A stretch of 64,000 bases of DNA, taken from positions 62,001 through 126,000 of the forward strand of contig JAJPHT010000029.1 in the NCBI GenBank assembly GCA_021325135.1, in the 5' to 3' direction. The stretch comes from Pseudomonadota bacterium (GTDB lineage Archaea; Thermoplasmatota; SW-10-69-26; JACQPN01; JAJPHT01). The notes beneath the pieces are model-generated. The model made no database searches. It had not been told where the DNA came from and saw only the letters and a list, made by a program, of their open reading frames with translations. The translations under genes and the position numbers were made by a program. This document shows positions 30,498-39,790 of the stretch, piece after piece (position 1 is the first letter of the stretch; every line of letters begins with the position of its first letter).

Positions 30498-31419
30498 GCC
30501 TCTTCGCGCGCGCGAGGTCCCACGCCACTCTGCACGGCGAGCCCGGCGCGGGGAAGCTCCCCACGGGGCCGCGCGCGTCGATCTCCTGGCCGCTCGCGAG
30601 CCTCACGCGCGCCTCCTCGTGGAACCCCGCGAAGCGCCGCGCGACCACGCGGGCGTCCCCCTGGGGATCGGCCTCGACGCGCACGGCGTCGGGCGGCACG
30701 AGCCACCCGTCGACGACGTTGGCGGCGCCCAGGAAGCGCGCGGTGAAGGCCGTGCGCGGCCCGCGGAACAGGGCGCGCGGCTCGCCCTCCTCCACGACCG
30801 CGCCCTCGCGCATGAGGACCAGCCGGTCCGCCAGGGCGAGGGCCTCGTCGCGGTCGTGGGTGACGAGCACGCTGGTGAGCCCCGCCTCGTCGTGGATGCG
30901 CCGCAGCGCCTCGCGCAGGTCCTCGCGCAGCGCGCGGTCCAGGCTCGCGAGGGGCTCGTCGTAGAGAACCACCGCCGGGCGCGGCGCCAGCGCGCGGGCC
31001 AGCGCGACGCGCTGCCGCTCGCCGCCGGAGAGGCGCGCGACGCGGCGCTTGCCGAACCCTTCGAGCCCCACGAGGCGCAGGAGCTCCTCGACGCGCTCGC
31101 GCGCAGGCTCGCCGCGCACACGCAGGCCGAAGGCGACGTTGGCCGCGACGTCCAGGTGCGGGAAGAGGGCGCCCTCCTGGAAGACGAGCCCCACGCCGCG
31201 CGCCTCGGCGGGGGCCTCCGTGACGTCGCGCCCGTTGAGCAGGATGCGCCCGGCGTCGGGGCGCTCCAGGCCGGCGACGAGGCGCAGGAGCGTGGACTTG
31301 CCCGATCCGCTGGGGCCCAGGAGCACCGTGAAGCTGCGATCGGGGAGGGAGAGCGTCGTGGGCTGGAGCGCGAAGTCGTCGTAGGTCCGCGCGACGCCTT
31401 GCAGGTCGATGCGCGCCAT
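30487..31419 (-). CDS. ABC transporter ATP-binding protein (ThiQ/PotA-like)
   Basis: [51 protein letters not shown]. Confidence 0.9.
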   Translation of the reverse strand: MARIDLQGVARTYDDFALQPTTLSLPDRSFTVLLGPSGSGKSTLLRLVAGLERPDAGRILLNGRDVTEAPAEARGVGLVFQEGALFPHLDVAANVAFGLRVRGEPARERVEELLRLVGLEGFGKRRVARLSGGERQRVALARALAPRPAVVLYDEPLASLDRALREDLREALRRIHDEAGLTSVLVTHDRDEALALADRLVLMREGAVVEEGEPRALFRGPRTAFTARFLGAANVVDGWLVPPDAVRVEADPQGDARVVARRFAGFHEEARVRLASGQEIDARGPVGSFPAPGSPCRVAWDLARAKRLSA

Positions 31420-33021
31420 TCAGAACCCTCCCGCGCGCCCGGGGCGCAGGCGCTCCAGCGCGGCGAAGACGGCGACGTCCAGGAGCATGAGCAGCGTGGC
31501 GAGGGCCATGGCCTCGGGGAAGAGCCACGGGTCGGGCTTCGTCTCGCCGAGGTAGCGGAACATCTCGGCGGGGACGGTGGCGTTCTCGGGGCGCAGGAGG
31601 ATGAGGGCGCCGGCGAACTCGCCCAGGCTCACGCTGGCGGCGAGCACGGCGCCCACCAGCAGCGCAGGTGATAGCAAAGGCAGGTCGATCCAGAGGAGGC
31701 GCTGCCAGCGCGCGGCGCCCAGCGTGCGCGCGGCCTCGCCGAGCGCGGGGTCGCGGGCGCGCAGCGGGCCGGTCACGGCGCGGGCGACGAAGGGGAACGC
31801 CACCAGGGCGTGGACGAGGACGAGGAGCGCGGCGCTGGCGCGCAGGTCCAGCGACCAGGGGCCCACGCGCCAGGGGAAGACGACGAGGAGGCCGAGGCTC
31901 AGCGTGACGGCGCTGGCGCCCAGGGGGAGCATCCACGCGGCGTCGACCAGGGGCCCGCTGCGCGCGGCGGCTCGGGCGGCGAGGGCGCCCAGGGGCACGG
32001 CGAGGACGACGGTCCACGCGGCGAAGACCAGCGAGTTGCGCAGGGCGCGCAGCGGCGGCACGTAGAGGAGCGCGCCCTGGTCGTGGAAGACGCGCAGGAA
32101 GGCGTCGAGGCCCCAGCCGGCGGGCGTGTCGAGGGCGCGCACCGCGGCGGCCAGGAGCGGGAGGAGGAGCAGCGCGGCGACGAGGAAGCCCAGCGCGGCG
32201 AGGGGGCGCGAGGCGGCGGAGAGGGGCGCGAGCGCGGTGGCCTCGTCCACGGGGCGCTCCTGCGCGGCGGCGCGGCGCTCCAGCCAGGCGTAGGCGAGGG
32301 CGGCGAGGAAGGTGAAGACCAGCTGGAGGAGCGCCAGCGTCGCGGCGACGGGGAGGTCGAAGACGCCGATGCCTTCGGTGTAGACGGCGACCTCCAGCGT
32401 GGCGTGCTTGACGGGGTCCGCGAGGAGGAGCACGGTGCCGAAGGCGGTGAAGCCGAAGAGGAACGCCAGCGTGGCGGCGGCCGCGAGGGCGGGCGCCAGG
32501 CGCGGGAGCGTCACGCGGCGCAAGCGCGTCCACGGGCCCGCGCCCAGCGTGGCGGCGGCGTCCTCCAGGCGCGGGTCGAGGTGCGCCCACGCGTCGCCCA
32601 CGAGGCGCACCACCAGCGGGACGTTGTAGACGGCGTGCGCGACGAGGAGCGCGGCGTAGGTGCCGGCGAAGGGGAAGCCGTGGCCCAGGAGGCGCAGCGC
32701 GTAGCCGCGCGGGCCAAGAAGCGCGAGGAGGCCGCCAGCGACGACGACCACGGGCATGACGAAGGGCACCGTGACCAACGCGCGCAGCAGCTTGCGGCCG
32801 CGGAAGCGGTGCCGCCCCAGGAGCCACGCGAGGGGCATGCCGAAGAGGAGGGCGAGGAGCGCGGTGAGCGCGCCAAGCTGGAGGCTCGCCGCGAGGCGCC
32901 CCCGCGCCCACGGGCCCAGGGCGGCGGGGGGGCCCGCGAGGCGCAGGAACGATAGCAGAGGCCACGCGAGGAAGACGAGGAGGAACGCGGCGGGGAGGAG
33001 CCACGTCCAGCTTCGCCGCAT
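31420..33021 (-). CDS. ABC transporter permease (ThiP-like, two fused permease units)
   Basis: Multi-TM; permease EAA-like segments DAAATLGAGPWTRLRRVTLPRLAPAL and EAARTLGAARWQRLLWIDLPLLSPAL. Confidence 0.88.
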   Translation of the reverse strand: MRRSWTWLLPAAFLLVFLAWPLLSFLRLAGPPAALGPWARGRLAASLQLGALTALLALLFGMPLAWLLGRHRFRGRKLLRALVTVPFVMPVVVVAGGLLALLGPRGYALRLLGHGFPFAGTYAALLVAHAVYNVPLVVRLVGDAWAHLDPRLEDAAATLGAGPWTRLRRVTLPRLAPALAAAATLAFLFGFTAFGTVLLLADPVKHATLEVAVYTEGIGVFDLPVAATLALLQLVFTFLAALAYAWLERRAAAQERPVDEATALAPLSAASRPLAALGFLVAALLLLPLLAAAVRALDTPAGWGLDAFLRVFHDQGALLYVPPLRALRNSLVFAAWTVVLAVPLGALAARAAARSGPLVDAAWMLPLGASAVTLSLGLLVVFPWRVGPWSLDLRASAALLVLVHALVAFPFVARAVTGPLRARDPALGEAARTLGAARWQRLLWIDLPLLSPALLVGAVLAASVSLGEFAGALILLRPENATVPAEMFRYLGETKPDPWLFPEAMALATLLMLLDVAVFAALERLRPGRAGGF

Positions 33022-33024
33022 GGC

Positions 33025-34113
33025 TCACGCCTGGCCGGTGGCGTCGCGCCAGCCGGCGAGCCACTCCTCGCGGTGCGCGTCGACCTGGTCGCCGGGGAGG
33101 TACGCGGGCTCCAGGGGCTCGGGCGCGTAGGTGAGGTAGGCGTCGGGCGCGTTGGCGCCGGCCACGACCGGGTATTCCACCTGCTGGAAGGCGCCCTTCT
33201 CCTGGACGTCCGTGGCCATGAGGTAGTCGATGAGCGCCTCGGCGCCCTTGGGGTTCTTGGCGTGGGCGAGGACGCCGATGGCCTCCACCTGGAACCAGGA
33301 GCCCTGGCGCACGTCGAGGTCCGCGCTGGTGGCGTTGCCGTAGCCGTTCATGGGGTTGTACGCGGGGCTCGTGCTGTAGGAGAGGACGATGGGGCGGTCG
33401 TGGCTGCCCGTCGTGTCGTAGCCCTGCGTGAAGACGTCGCCGTAGGCCTGGTCCCAACTCGTCGCGACCTTCCCGCCGTTCTTGGCGTAGTCGCTCCAGA
33501 AGTCCTTGTACGAGTAGCCGGGCGTGCCGTTGAAGCGCGCGACGGTCGCCAGGAGGAACGCGAAGCCGGGGCTGGAGGTCTGCGGGCTCTCGACGACGGT
33601 GAGGGGCGCGTAGGTGGCGCCCGCGATCTGCCGGAGGTCCGTGGGCAGCGACAGGTTGTGGTCGTGGAACCACTGCGTGTCGTAGTTCAGCTCCACGTAG
33701 CCGTAGTCGAAGGGCGTCGCGAGGAGCGTGTCGTTGTCGCCGCGGAAGGGCGCCTTGTAGCGCTCCGCGACGTAGGCCGAGGCGCGCCCCTCGTAGGGCT
33801 GGAAGATGCCGGCCTCCCTGGCGCGGTGGATGAGCGCGTTGTCCACGCCGAAGAGGGCGTCCGCGACCGGCGCGTCCTTGCTGGCGATGGCGCGGCTCAC
33901 GACCTCGCCCGCGTCTCCCTGCGCGAGGACCGTCACCTTGTAGCCGGTGAGGTTGGTGAAGTCGTCGAAGATCGACTTGTTGAGGCCGAAGGCGCTGTAC
34001 GTGAGCAGCGTGACCTCGTTGCTGGCGGCGGGCGTCGTGGAGGCGGTCCGCGGCGCGGAGGTGGAGCAGCCCGCCAGGAGCAGGGCCACCAGAAGAAGGG
34101 GGAGGATGCGCAT
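33025..34113 (-). CDS. ABC transporter substrate-binding lipoprotein, thiamine-binding (ThiB-like)
   Basis: Lipobox LLLAGCSTS; VTLLTYSAFGLNKSIFDDFTNLTGYKVTVLAQGDAGEVVSRA...ADALFGVDNALIHRA resembles ThiB/TbpA. Confidence 0.8.
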   Translation of the reverse strand: MRILPLLLVALLLAGCSTSAPRTASTTPAASNEVTLLTYSAFGLNKSIFDDFTNLTGYKVTVLAQGDAGEVVSRAIASKDAPVADALFGVDNALIHRAREAGIFQPYEGRASAYVAERYKAPFRGDNDTLLATPFDYGYVELNYDTQWFHDHNLSLPTDLRQIAGATYAPLTVVESPQTSSPGFAFLLATVARFNGTPGYSYKDFWSDYAKNGGKVATSWDQAYGDVFTQGYDTTGSHDRPIVLSYSTSPAYNPMNGYGNATSADLDVRQGSWFQVEAIGVLAHAKNPKGAEALIDYLMATDVQEKGAFQQVEYPVVAGANAPDAYLTYAPEPLEPAYLPGDQVDAHREEWLAGWRDATGQA

Positions 34114-34169
34114 GGGTATTCCTTGGTTGTAGTCGCGGAGCCTACAGGCGGAGAAAAGGGTTTCGCCGC

Positions 34170-36209
34170 TCAGCCCCCGTGCCGCGCCCCCCGCAGCCGC
34201 TCCGCCAGCTCGTCGGGCGTCCGCGCCGGGGGGAGGCACCGCGTCCCGAGGCACACCAGCGCGCCTTCGCCGCGGAACGCGCGCGCCTCCTCGGGCAGGC
34301 CCGCATCGTCGGGCCCCGCGAACGTCGCGCCCGGCTTCGCCTCGCGCCGCGCGACGGCCCGCAGCGGCGCCGGATCGCCGCGCGCCACCACGATGCGGGG
34401 CGGCGGATGCGTCGCGGCATCCAGGGCCAGCAGCAGCGCGCCTCCGAAGAGGGAGAGCCGCGCCGCGTCCTGCGCGAGCGAGGCGAGGTCGCGCGTCGCG
34501 GCCTCGCGATATCGTTCTTCCCCGGTGACGTCCGCGAGGCGCAGCAGCGCGCGCAGCGCCACGCCGTTCGCGCTGGCCGTGGGCGCGTCCTGGAGGGGCC
34601 GCTCGGGAAGGCCCAGCGCGCCCACGGCCTCCGGCGCCAGGCCCGCGGCCCGGTCCGCGAAGCCCCCCTGCGGGTGCCGGAACCGCGCGAGCAGCAGGTC
34701 CGCCACCTCGCGCGCCGCGGAACGATATCGAGGCTCGCCCGTCGCGAAGTGCGCCTCCAGCAGCGCGTCCAGCATCTGCGCGTTGTCGTCCACGAACCCC
34801 CACTGGCGCGCCTCCAGGGTCCGCGCGAAGCCGCGCCGGGGATCGTAGGCCTTTTCCAGGAAAGCGTCCAGGGTGAGCAGGGCGAAGCGCTGCGCCTTGG
34901 CATCGCCCGAGACGCCTGCGTACTCCAGCACGGCGCCCACGGCCATGCCGTTCCAGCTTGCATAGCAGAGGGAATCCACGAAGGGCGCCTTGCGCCTCTC
35001 GCGCGCCGCCCGCATGAGGGCCCTGCCGCGGGCGAGGTCCGCATGCACCTTGTCCAGCGGGAGCCCGAACGCGGCGGCGAGGGCCTCCTCGCCCGCGCCC
35101 ACGCGTAGCACGTTGCGCCGCGGGTCGTGGTGCATGTCGCCCCGCTCCTGCACGCGATATCGGGCCGCCATGAGCTTCGCCAGCGCGGGGTCGCCCACCG
35201 CCTCGCGAAGCTCCTCCAGCGTCCAGGTGAAGAAGTCCCCATCATCCTCCAGGCTGACGTCGGCGTCCTGGCTCCCCCCGAAGCCGCCCCCCTCCTGCGC
35301 CAGCACATCGCGCAGGAAGAAGAGGATCTCCTGCGCGGTCTCCAGGAAGGAGGGGTCGTAGACCGCGGCGCGCGCGTAGTTGCGCAGCAGGCCCGCGTTG
35401 TCGTAGAGCATCTTCTCGAAGTGCGGCACGATCCACTCGGCGTCCACGCTGTAACGGTGGAACCCGCCGCCCAGCTGGTCGTAGACGCCCCCCGCGCGCA
35501 TGGCGCGCAGCGTGGAGAGCGCGACGTCCCGCGCCGCGGCGTCGCCCTGCAACGCGCGCTCCAGCAGGAAGTCGTGCGCGGCAGGGTGCGGGAACTTGGG
35601 CGCGCCCCCGAAGCCACCGTGCGCGGGGTCGAACTCGTCGCGCATGTGGCCCGCCGCGTGGGCGAGGAGCGTCTCCCAGGCATCCTCGGGCATCGCCTCG
35701 CGCGCGGCCGACCCGCGGCGCAGCCACTCCGAGACGGCCTCCGCGTTCTGGAGGGCCTCGTCGCGGCGGTCGCGGTACGACGCGGCGACGCCTTCGAGGA
35801 CCCGGCGGAACGCGGGCCGCCCGTGCGCGTCGCGCGGCGGGAAGTACGTGCCCCCGTAGAAGACGCGCCCGTCGGGCAGCAGGAACGCCGTGAGCGGCCA
35901 GCCCCCCTGCCCCGTCATGGCCTGCACGGCCTTCTGATAGCGCGCGTCCACGTCGGGGCGCTCGTCGCGGTCCACCTTCACCGGCACGAACAGCCGGTTG
36001 GCAACCTCGGCCAATGCGGGGTCCTCGTAGCTCTCGCGGTCCATGACGTGGCACCAGTGGCACCACACCGCGCCGACGTCGAGCAGGATGGGCTTGTCCT
36101 CGGCCCGGGCGCGCTCGAACGCCTCGGGGCCCCAGGGCATCCAGTGGACGGGCTGGTGCGCGGCGCTGCGGAGGTAGCTGCTGGCCTGGTCGGCGAGGCG
36201 GTTCGCCAT
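34170..36209 (-). CDS. Thioredoxin-fold DUF255/YyaL family protein
   Basis: VHWMPWGPEAFERARAEDKPILLDVGAVWCHWCHVMDRESYEDPALAEVANRLFVPVKVDRDERPDVD; GGFHRYSVDAEWIVPHFEKMLYDNA. Confidence 0.93.
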   Translation of the reverse strand: MANRLADQASSYLRSAAHQPVHWMPWGPEAFERARAEDKPILLDVGAVWCHWCHVMDRESYEDPALAEVANRLFVPVKVDRDERPDVDARYQKAVQAMTGQGGWPLTAFLLPDGRVFYGGTYFPPRDAHGRPAFRRVLEGVAASYRDRRDEALQNAEAVSEWLRRGSAAREAMPEDAWETLLAHAAGHMRDEFDPAHGGFGGAPKFPHPAAHDFLLERALQGDAAARDVALSTLRAMRAGGVYDQLGGGFHRYSVDAEWIVPHFEKMLYDNAGLLRNYARAAVYDPSFLETAQEILFFLRDVLAQEGGGFGGSQDADVSLEDDGDFFTWTLEELREAVGDPALAKLMAARYRVQERGDMHHDPRRNVLRVGAGEEALAAAFGLPLDKVHADLARGRALMRAARERRKAPFVDSLCYASWNGMAVGAVLEYAGVSGDAKAQRFALLTLDAFLEKAYDPRRGFARTLEARQWGFVDDNAQMLDALLEAHFATGEPRYRSAAREVADLLLARFRHPQGGFADRAAGLAPEAVGALGLPERPLQDAPTASANGVALRALLRLADVTGEERYREAATRDLASLAQDAARLSLFGGALLLALDAATHPPPRIVVARGDPAPLRAVARREAKPGATFAGPDDAGLPEEARAFRGEGALVCLGTRCLPPARTPDELAERLRGARHGG

Positions 36210-36217
36210 GGGGTGCG

Positions 36218-37204
36218 CTAGACGCCGCCCGCGCTTGGAGCTTGCCCCGCCTGCAGGGCGTCGGGGCCCTCCGGCGGGCGGGGCGTGAGGGAGGGGCGTG
36301 GGAGGGCGAAGGAGAAGGTCGCGCCGCGCCCCGGGCCCTCGCTCTCGCACCAGAGCCGCCCCTGGTGCTGCTCGAGGATGCCGCGGGAGATGAACAGGCC
36401 GAGGCCCGTCCCCCCGGTGGCGTGGCGCAGGGGGTCGTGGACCTGGGAGAAGGGGACGAAGAGGCGCTGGCGCTGCTCCTCGGTGAGCCCGGCGCCGGTG
36501 TCCGCGACGCTCACCAGCGCCTCGGTGGAGCGCCGGCGCAGCGAGACGCGCACGCGCCCGCCGCGCGGCGTGAACTTGAGGGCGTTGGAGAGGAGGTTGA
36601 CGAGCACCTGCGTGATGCGGTGCGCGTCGAGGACCATGGGCTCCTCGCCCTCGACGTCCAGCGCCAGCGCGACGCCCGCCGCCTCGGCCTGGGGACGCAC
36701 GGTCTCCGCCGCGTCGCGCACGAGGCGCGCGAGATCCACGTTGCGCGGCGTGATGCGCATGTGCTCGGTCTGGATGCGCGCCGCGTCGAGCACGTCCGAG
36801 ACGAGGAGGCTCAGGCGCTCCAAGTTGCGCGTCAGCACGTCCACCGAGGCGCGCTGCCGCTCGTTGAGCTCGCCCATGTGGCCCCCGCCGAGCAGGTGGA
36901 GCTGGATGCGGATGGGCGTGAGCGGCGTGTTCAGCTCGTGGGCCGCGGCGTTGATGAAGCGCGTCTTCATGTCGGAAAGCTCGCGCAGGCGCGCGTTGGC
37001 GGCCTCCAGCTCGGCGCGCCGGCGCTCCCCCTCGGCGTGGGCCGCCTCGATGTCGTCGAGCATGAAGCGCACCGCCATGGCGAAGCGGCCGATCTCGTCG
37101 TCCACCTCGATGATCTCGGGCTTCTCGCTGAAGTCGCCCGCCGCCACCTTGGCCAGGATCCGCACGAGGTCGGCGACGCGAGCCTCGGCGTCGGGCTCAG
37201 CCAT
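36218..37204 (-). CDS. Sensor histidine kinase, apparently cytosolic
   Basis: H-box FINAAAHELNTPLTPIR; N-box QVLVNLLSNALKFTPRGG; G-box ATGGTGLGLFISRGILEQHQGRLWCESEGPGRGATFSFALP; no TM segment. Confidence 0.9.
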   Translation of the reverse strand: MAEPDAEARVADLVRILAKVAAGDFSEKPEIIEVDDEIGRFAMAVRFMLDDIEAAHAEGERRRAELEAANARLRELSDMKTRFINAAAHELNTPLTPIRIQLHLLGGGHMGELNERQRASVDVLTRNLERLSLLVSDVLDAARIQTEHMRITPRNVDLARLVRDAAETVRPQAEAAGVALALDVEGEEPMVLDAHRITQVLVNLLSNALKFTPRGGRVRVSLRRRSTEALVSVADTGAGLTEEQRQRLFVPFSQVHDPLRHATGGTGLGLFISRGILEQHQGRLWCESEGPGRGATFSFALPRPSLTPRPPEGPDALQAGQAPSAGGV

Positions 37205-37568
37205 GCGGCTCCTCGCGCAGCCACGCGCGCGCCGTCGGCTCCTCGTGGAAGAAGCGCGCGTTGGCGTGCCCCGTGGCGGCCAGCAGGAACGAGACGAGGA
37301 ACTCCTGGAGCCGGCTGCTGCCCACGACGGCGATGCGGCGCCCGTCGAGCTCGTGGTGCCGCTTGTAGACGACGGCGCGGAAGCCCTGCTTGAGCGCGAC
37401 GCTGCCGCGCACGTCGATGAGCAGCCGCTGGTGGGGGCGCTTGGCGATCTCGTCGAAGAACCACGCGGTGTCGTGCGCCACGTCCGAGCCGTCGTGCGCG
37501 ACGTAGAGCAGGAGGTCGCCCTCGTCGCGGAACGGGCCGGGCGCGAGGGCGAGGGCCGGCGCGCTCAT
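37197..37568 (-). CDS. STAS/SpoIIAA-like small protein
   Basis: RLLIDVRGSVALKQGFRAVVYKRHHELDGRRIAVVGSSRLQEFLVSFLL; overlaps both neighbours. Confidence 0.6.
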   Translation of the reverse strand: MSAPALALAPGPFRDEGDLLLYVAHDGSDVAHDTAWFFDEIAKRPHQRLLIDVRGSVALKQGFRAVVYKRHHELDGRRIAVVGSSRLQEFLVSFLLAATGHANARFFHEEPTARAWLREEPHG

Positions 37569-38152
37569 GGGTCCGTCCAGCGCATGACGTAGGTGTACCG
37601 CGCCGGCCCGCTCTGGCGCCCCTCGACGAGGCCGCGGTAGCCGAAGTCGTCCATCCATTCCTGGAAGAGCCCGCGGAAGTGGTCCAGCGGGTAGTCGTTG
37701 TTCTCCATGACGACCTCGATCTCGCGCGGACCCGTCTCGCGCGCCTCGAAGCCCACGCCCTTGAACACGCGCTCGGCGATGGAGGGCGTGTGGAGGATGA
37801 GGTAGCGATAGTTGCGCGGGAAGATGGCGAACATCATCCGCGCGATGGGCGTGCCCTTGAAGTTGCGGAAATGCAGCCGGCCCCCCTCGAACGCGCGCGC
37901 CTCGGGCGGGACGGGCGCCTCGCTGAGGATGTCGTTGGCCGCCTCGATGAGCCGCACCTCGTCGCGGATGGGCACGTCGTCGAAGTCGCCGTAGTCCAGC
38001 GGCCCGCCCATGGCGGCCTCCAGCCGCGCGAGCCCCTCGGGTCCGCAGCGGCGCCGGACGGCGTGGATGTGGCTGTTGACGAAGATGCCCTTGATCGTGG
38101 GTGGCGGACCCGGCCGCAGGTGGGCCTGCATCGCGGACTGGGCGGCTGCCAT
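37565..38152 (-). CDS. DUF2378/TIGR02265-like protein
   Basis: IKGIFVNSHIHAVRRRCGPEGLARLEAAMGGPLDYGDFDDVPIRDEVRLIEAANDILSE...RYLILHTPSIAERVFKGVGFEARETGPREIEVVMEN; ATGA overlap with next gene. Confidence 0.55.
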   Translation of the reverse strand: MAAAQSAMQAHLRPGPPPTIKGIFVNSHIHAVRRRCGPEGLARLEAAMGGPLDYGDFDDVPIRDEVRLIEAANDILSEAPVPPEARAFEGGRLHFRNFKGTPIARMMFAIFPRNYRYLILHTPSIAERVFKGVGFEARETGPREIEVVMENNDYPLDHFRGLFQEWMDDFGYRGLVEGRQSGPARYTYVMRWTDP

Positions 38153-38253
38153 GCCGGAGGGTCCGTCGCGCAAGGGCCTTGATCCGGACGCGCAGGTCCC
38201 TCTCCGGCCCACCGCAACGGGGATGAAGGGGGCGGGTCCCGGCGCGCGCCGGC

Positions 38254-38691
38254 CTACGCCACGGCCAGCGTGGCCACGCCGTGCCACTCGAAGGGGATGG
38301 CGCAGGTCCGGCACTGCCAGGTGAACGTGTAGCTGCGGACGGCGTCCATGGACGAGGGGTCCGTGAGGCAGAGGAGGCTGTTGCCGTCATAGGTGTTGAC
38401 CAGGCAGCCGCCCACGTCAGGGTCCCACGGGCCCGCCCAGCCGTTCGGGGCCCCAACCTTGGTGCAGGTCGAGCTGGAGCTGACCGACGTGAACTGGAAG
38501 CTCCAGTCCGTGCGCCCACGGAGGGCGGAGCTGACCCGCTCACCGGAGACGGCCAGGACCCCGGAGGGGCACGACGGCTCGAAGGAATCCTGCGCGGTCG
38601 CATACCCGATGGCCACGGTCTGGGACGCCGCCTGGGCGGGCGAGACGAGCAGGAGGGCAAGAAGAGGGATCAACACGGGGGCGCACCGCAT
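38254..38691 (-). CDS. Secreted Cys-containing protein of unknown function
   Basis: Signal peptide MRCAPVLIPLLALLLVSPAQA. Confidence 0.55.
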   Translation of the reverse strand: MRCAPVLIPLLALLLVSPAQAASQTVAIGYATAQDSFEPSCPSGVLAVSGERVSSALRGRTDWSFQFTSVSSSSTCTKVGAPNGWAGPWDPDVGGCLVNTYDGNSLLCLTDPSSMDAVRSYTFTWQCRTCAIPFEWHGVATLAVA

Positions 38692-38812
38692 AACAGTCTC
38701 CGGACGAGAAGCCGGGCGGCGGACGATAAGCTAGCGTCAACCCTCGGAGTGACACAAGGAGCGAGGTCCTCACGAAGGATAGCCTCAAGCCGCCCGCCCC
38801 GATGGCCGGACG

Positions 38813-39595
38813 ATGCCCGAGATCGAGACGCGCCGCGAGGGCGCGGTCGCGGTGGTGACGCTCAACCGCCCCGAGGTCTACAACGCGTTCAGCCTCGCCA
38901 TGATCCGCGAGCTGGGCGCCGCGCTGCGCGCGCTCACGCACGACTCCGCCGTGGGCGCCATCGTCCTCACCGGCGCGGGGAAGGCGTTCTGCGCCGGGGG
39001 CGACGTGGCGGAGATGGACGCCAACGTCCACCGCGCGCACGATCACTTCCTCGACCTCACCGCGGACCATCACGCCGTGGTGCGCCTCCTGGTGGAGGGG
39101 CCGAAGCCCGTCGTCTGCGCGCTCAACGGCGTCGCGGCGGGCGGGGGCTTCGGCCTCGCGCTCTGCGGCGACCTGCGCATCGCCTCGGAGCAGGCGCGCT
39201 TCAAGCCCGCCTACTTCCGGCTGGGCGTCGCGCCCGACGGCGGGAGCACCTGGCTGCTGCCGCGCCTCGTGGGCTTCACGCGCGCCCAGGAGCTTCTTTT
39301 CCACGACCGGGTCGTCTCCGCGCAGGAAGCGCTGGCGCTGGGGCTCGTCCACGAGGTCGTCCCCGCGGAGCGGCTGATGCCTCGCGCCCTGGAGGAGGCC
39401 CAGGCGCTCGCGCGCGGGCCCCCCTTCGCGCTGGCGGCCGCGAAGCGCCTGCTGGCCGCGACGACGAGCCACGACCTCGCCGCGCAGCTCGCGCTGGAGC
39501 GGAGATTGAACAGCGAGAGCGGCGCGACCGCGGACTTCGCCGAGGGGGCGCGGGCGTTCCGCGAGAAGAGGGAGCCGGTCTTCCGGAGCCCATAG
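38813..39595 (+). CDS. Enoyl-CoA hydratase/isomerase
   Basis: TLNRPEVYNAFSLAMIRELGAAL; LTGAGKAFCAGGDVAEMD; VAAGGGFGLALCGDLRIASEQARF. Confidence 0.93.
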   Translation: MPEIETRREGAVAVVTLNRPEVYNAFSLAMIRELGAALRALTHDSAVGAIVLTGAGKAFCAGGDVAEMDANVHRAHDHFLDLTADHHAVVRLLVEGPKPVVCALNGVAAGGGFGLALCGDLRIASEQARFKPAYFRLGVAPDGGSTWLLPRLVGFTRAQELLFHDRVVSAQEALALGLVHEVVPAERLMPRALEEAQALARGPPFALAAAKRLLAATTSHDLAAQLALERRLNSESGATADFAEGARAFREKREPVFRSP

Positions 39596-39780
39596 GGGGG
39601 TTCGGGGGGCGAAGCCCCCCGAAGCAATCGTCGTCCGGCCGCGCCGCAGCGCGGCCAAAAGCGGGGGTTTCAGGGGGCGCAGCCCCCTGACGTCTCGGTC
39701 GTCTGCTGGACTTTCTCTTACGTCAGGGGGGCGAGCCCCCCTGAAACCCCCCTTTTGCGCGCGCTGCGGCGCGCGCGACG
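39596..39780. repeat. REP-like intergenic repeat, copies B (head-to-head pair plus extra hairpin)
   Basis: GGCCGCGCCGCAGCGCGGCCAAAAGCGGGGGTTTCAGGGGGCGCAGCCCCCTGACGT ... ACGTCAGGGGGGCGAGCCCCCCTGAAACCCCCCTTTTGCGCGCGCTGCGGCGCGCGC. Confidence 0.85.
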
Positions 39781-39790
39781 GTCTTCAGCC

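Noticed and set aside
34114-34169. TPP riboswitch upstream of the ThiB-like gene
   Set aside because: Only about 55 nt are available and the conserved CUGAGA and ACC...GAUCYGG elements are absent.
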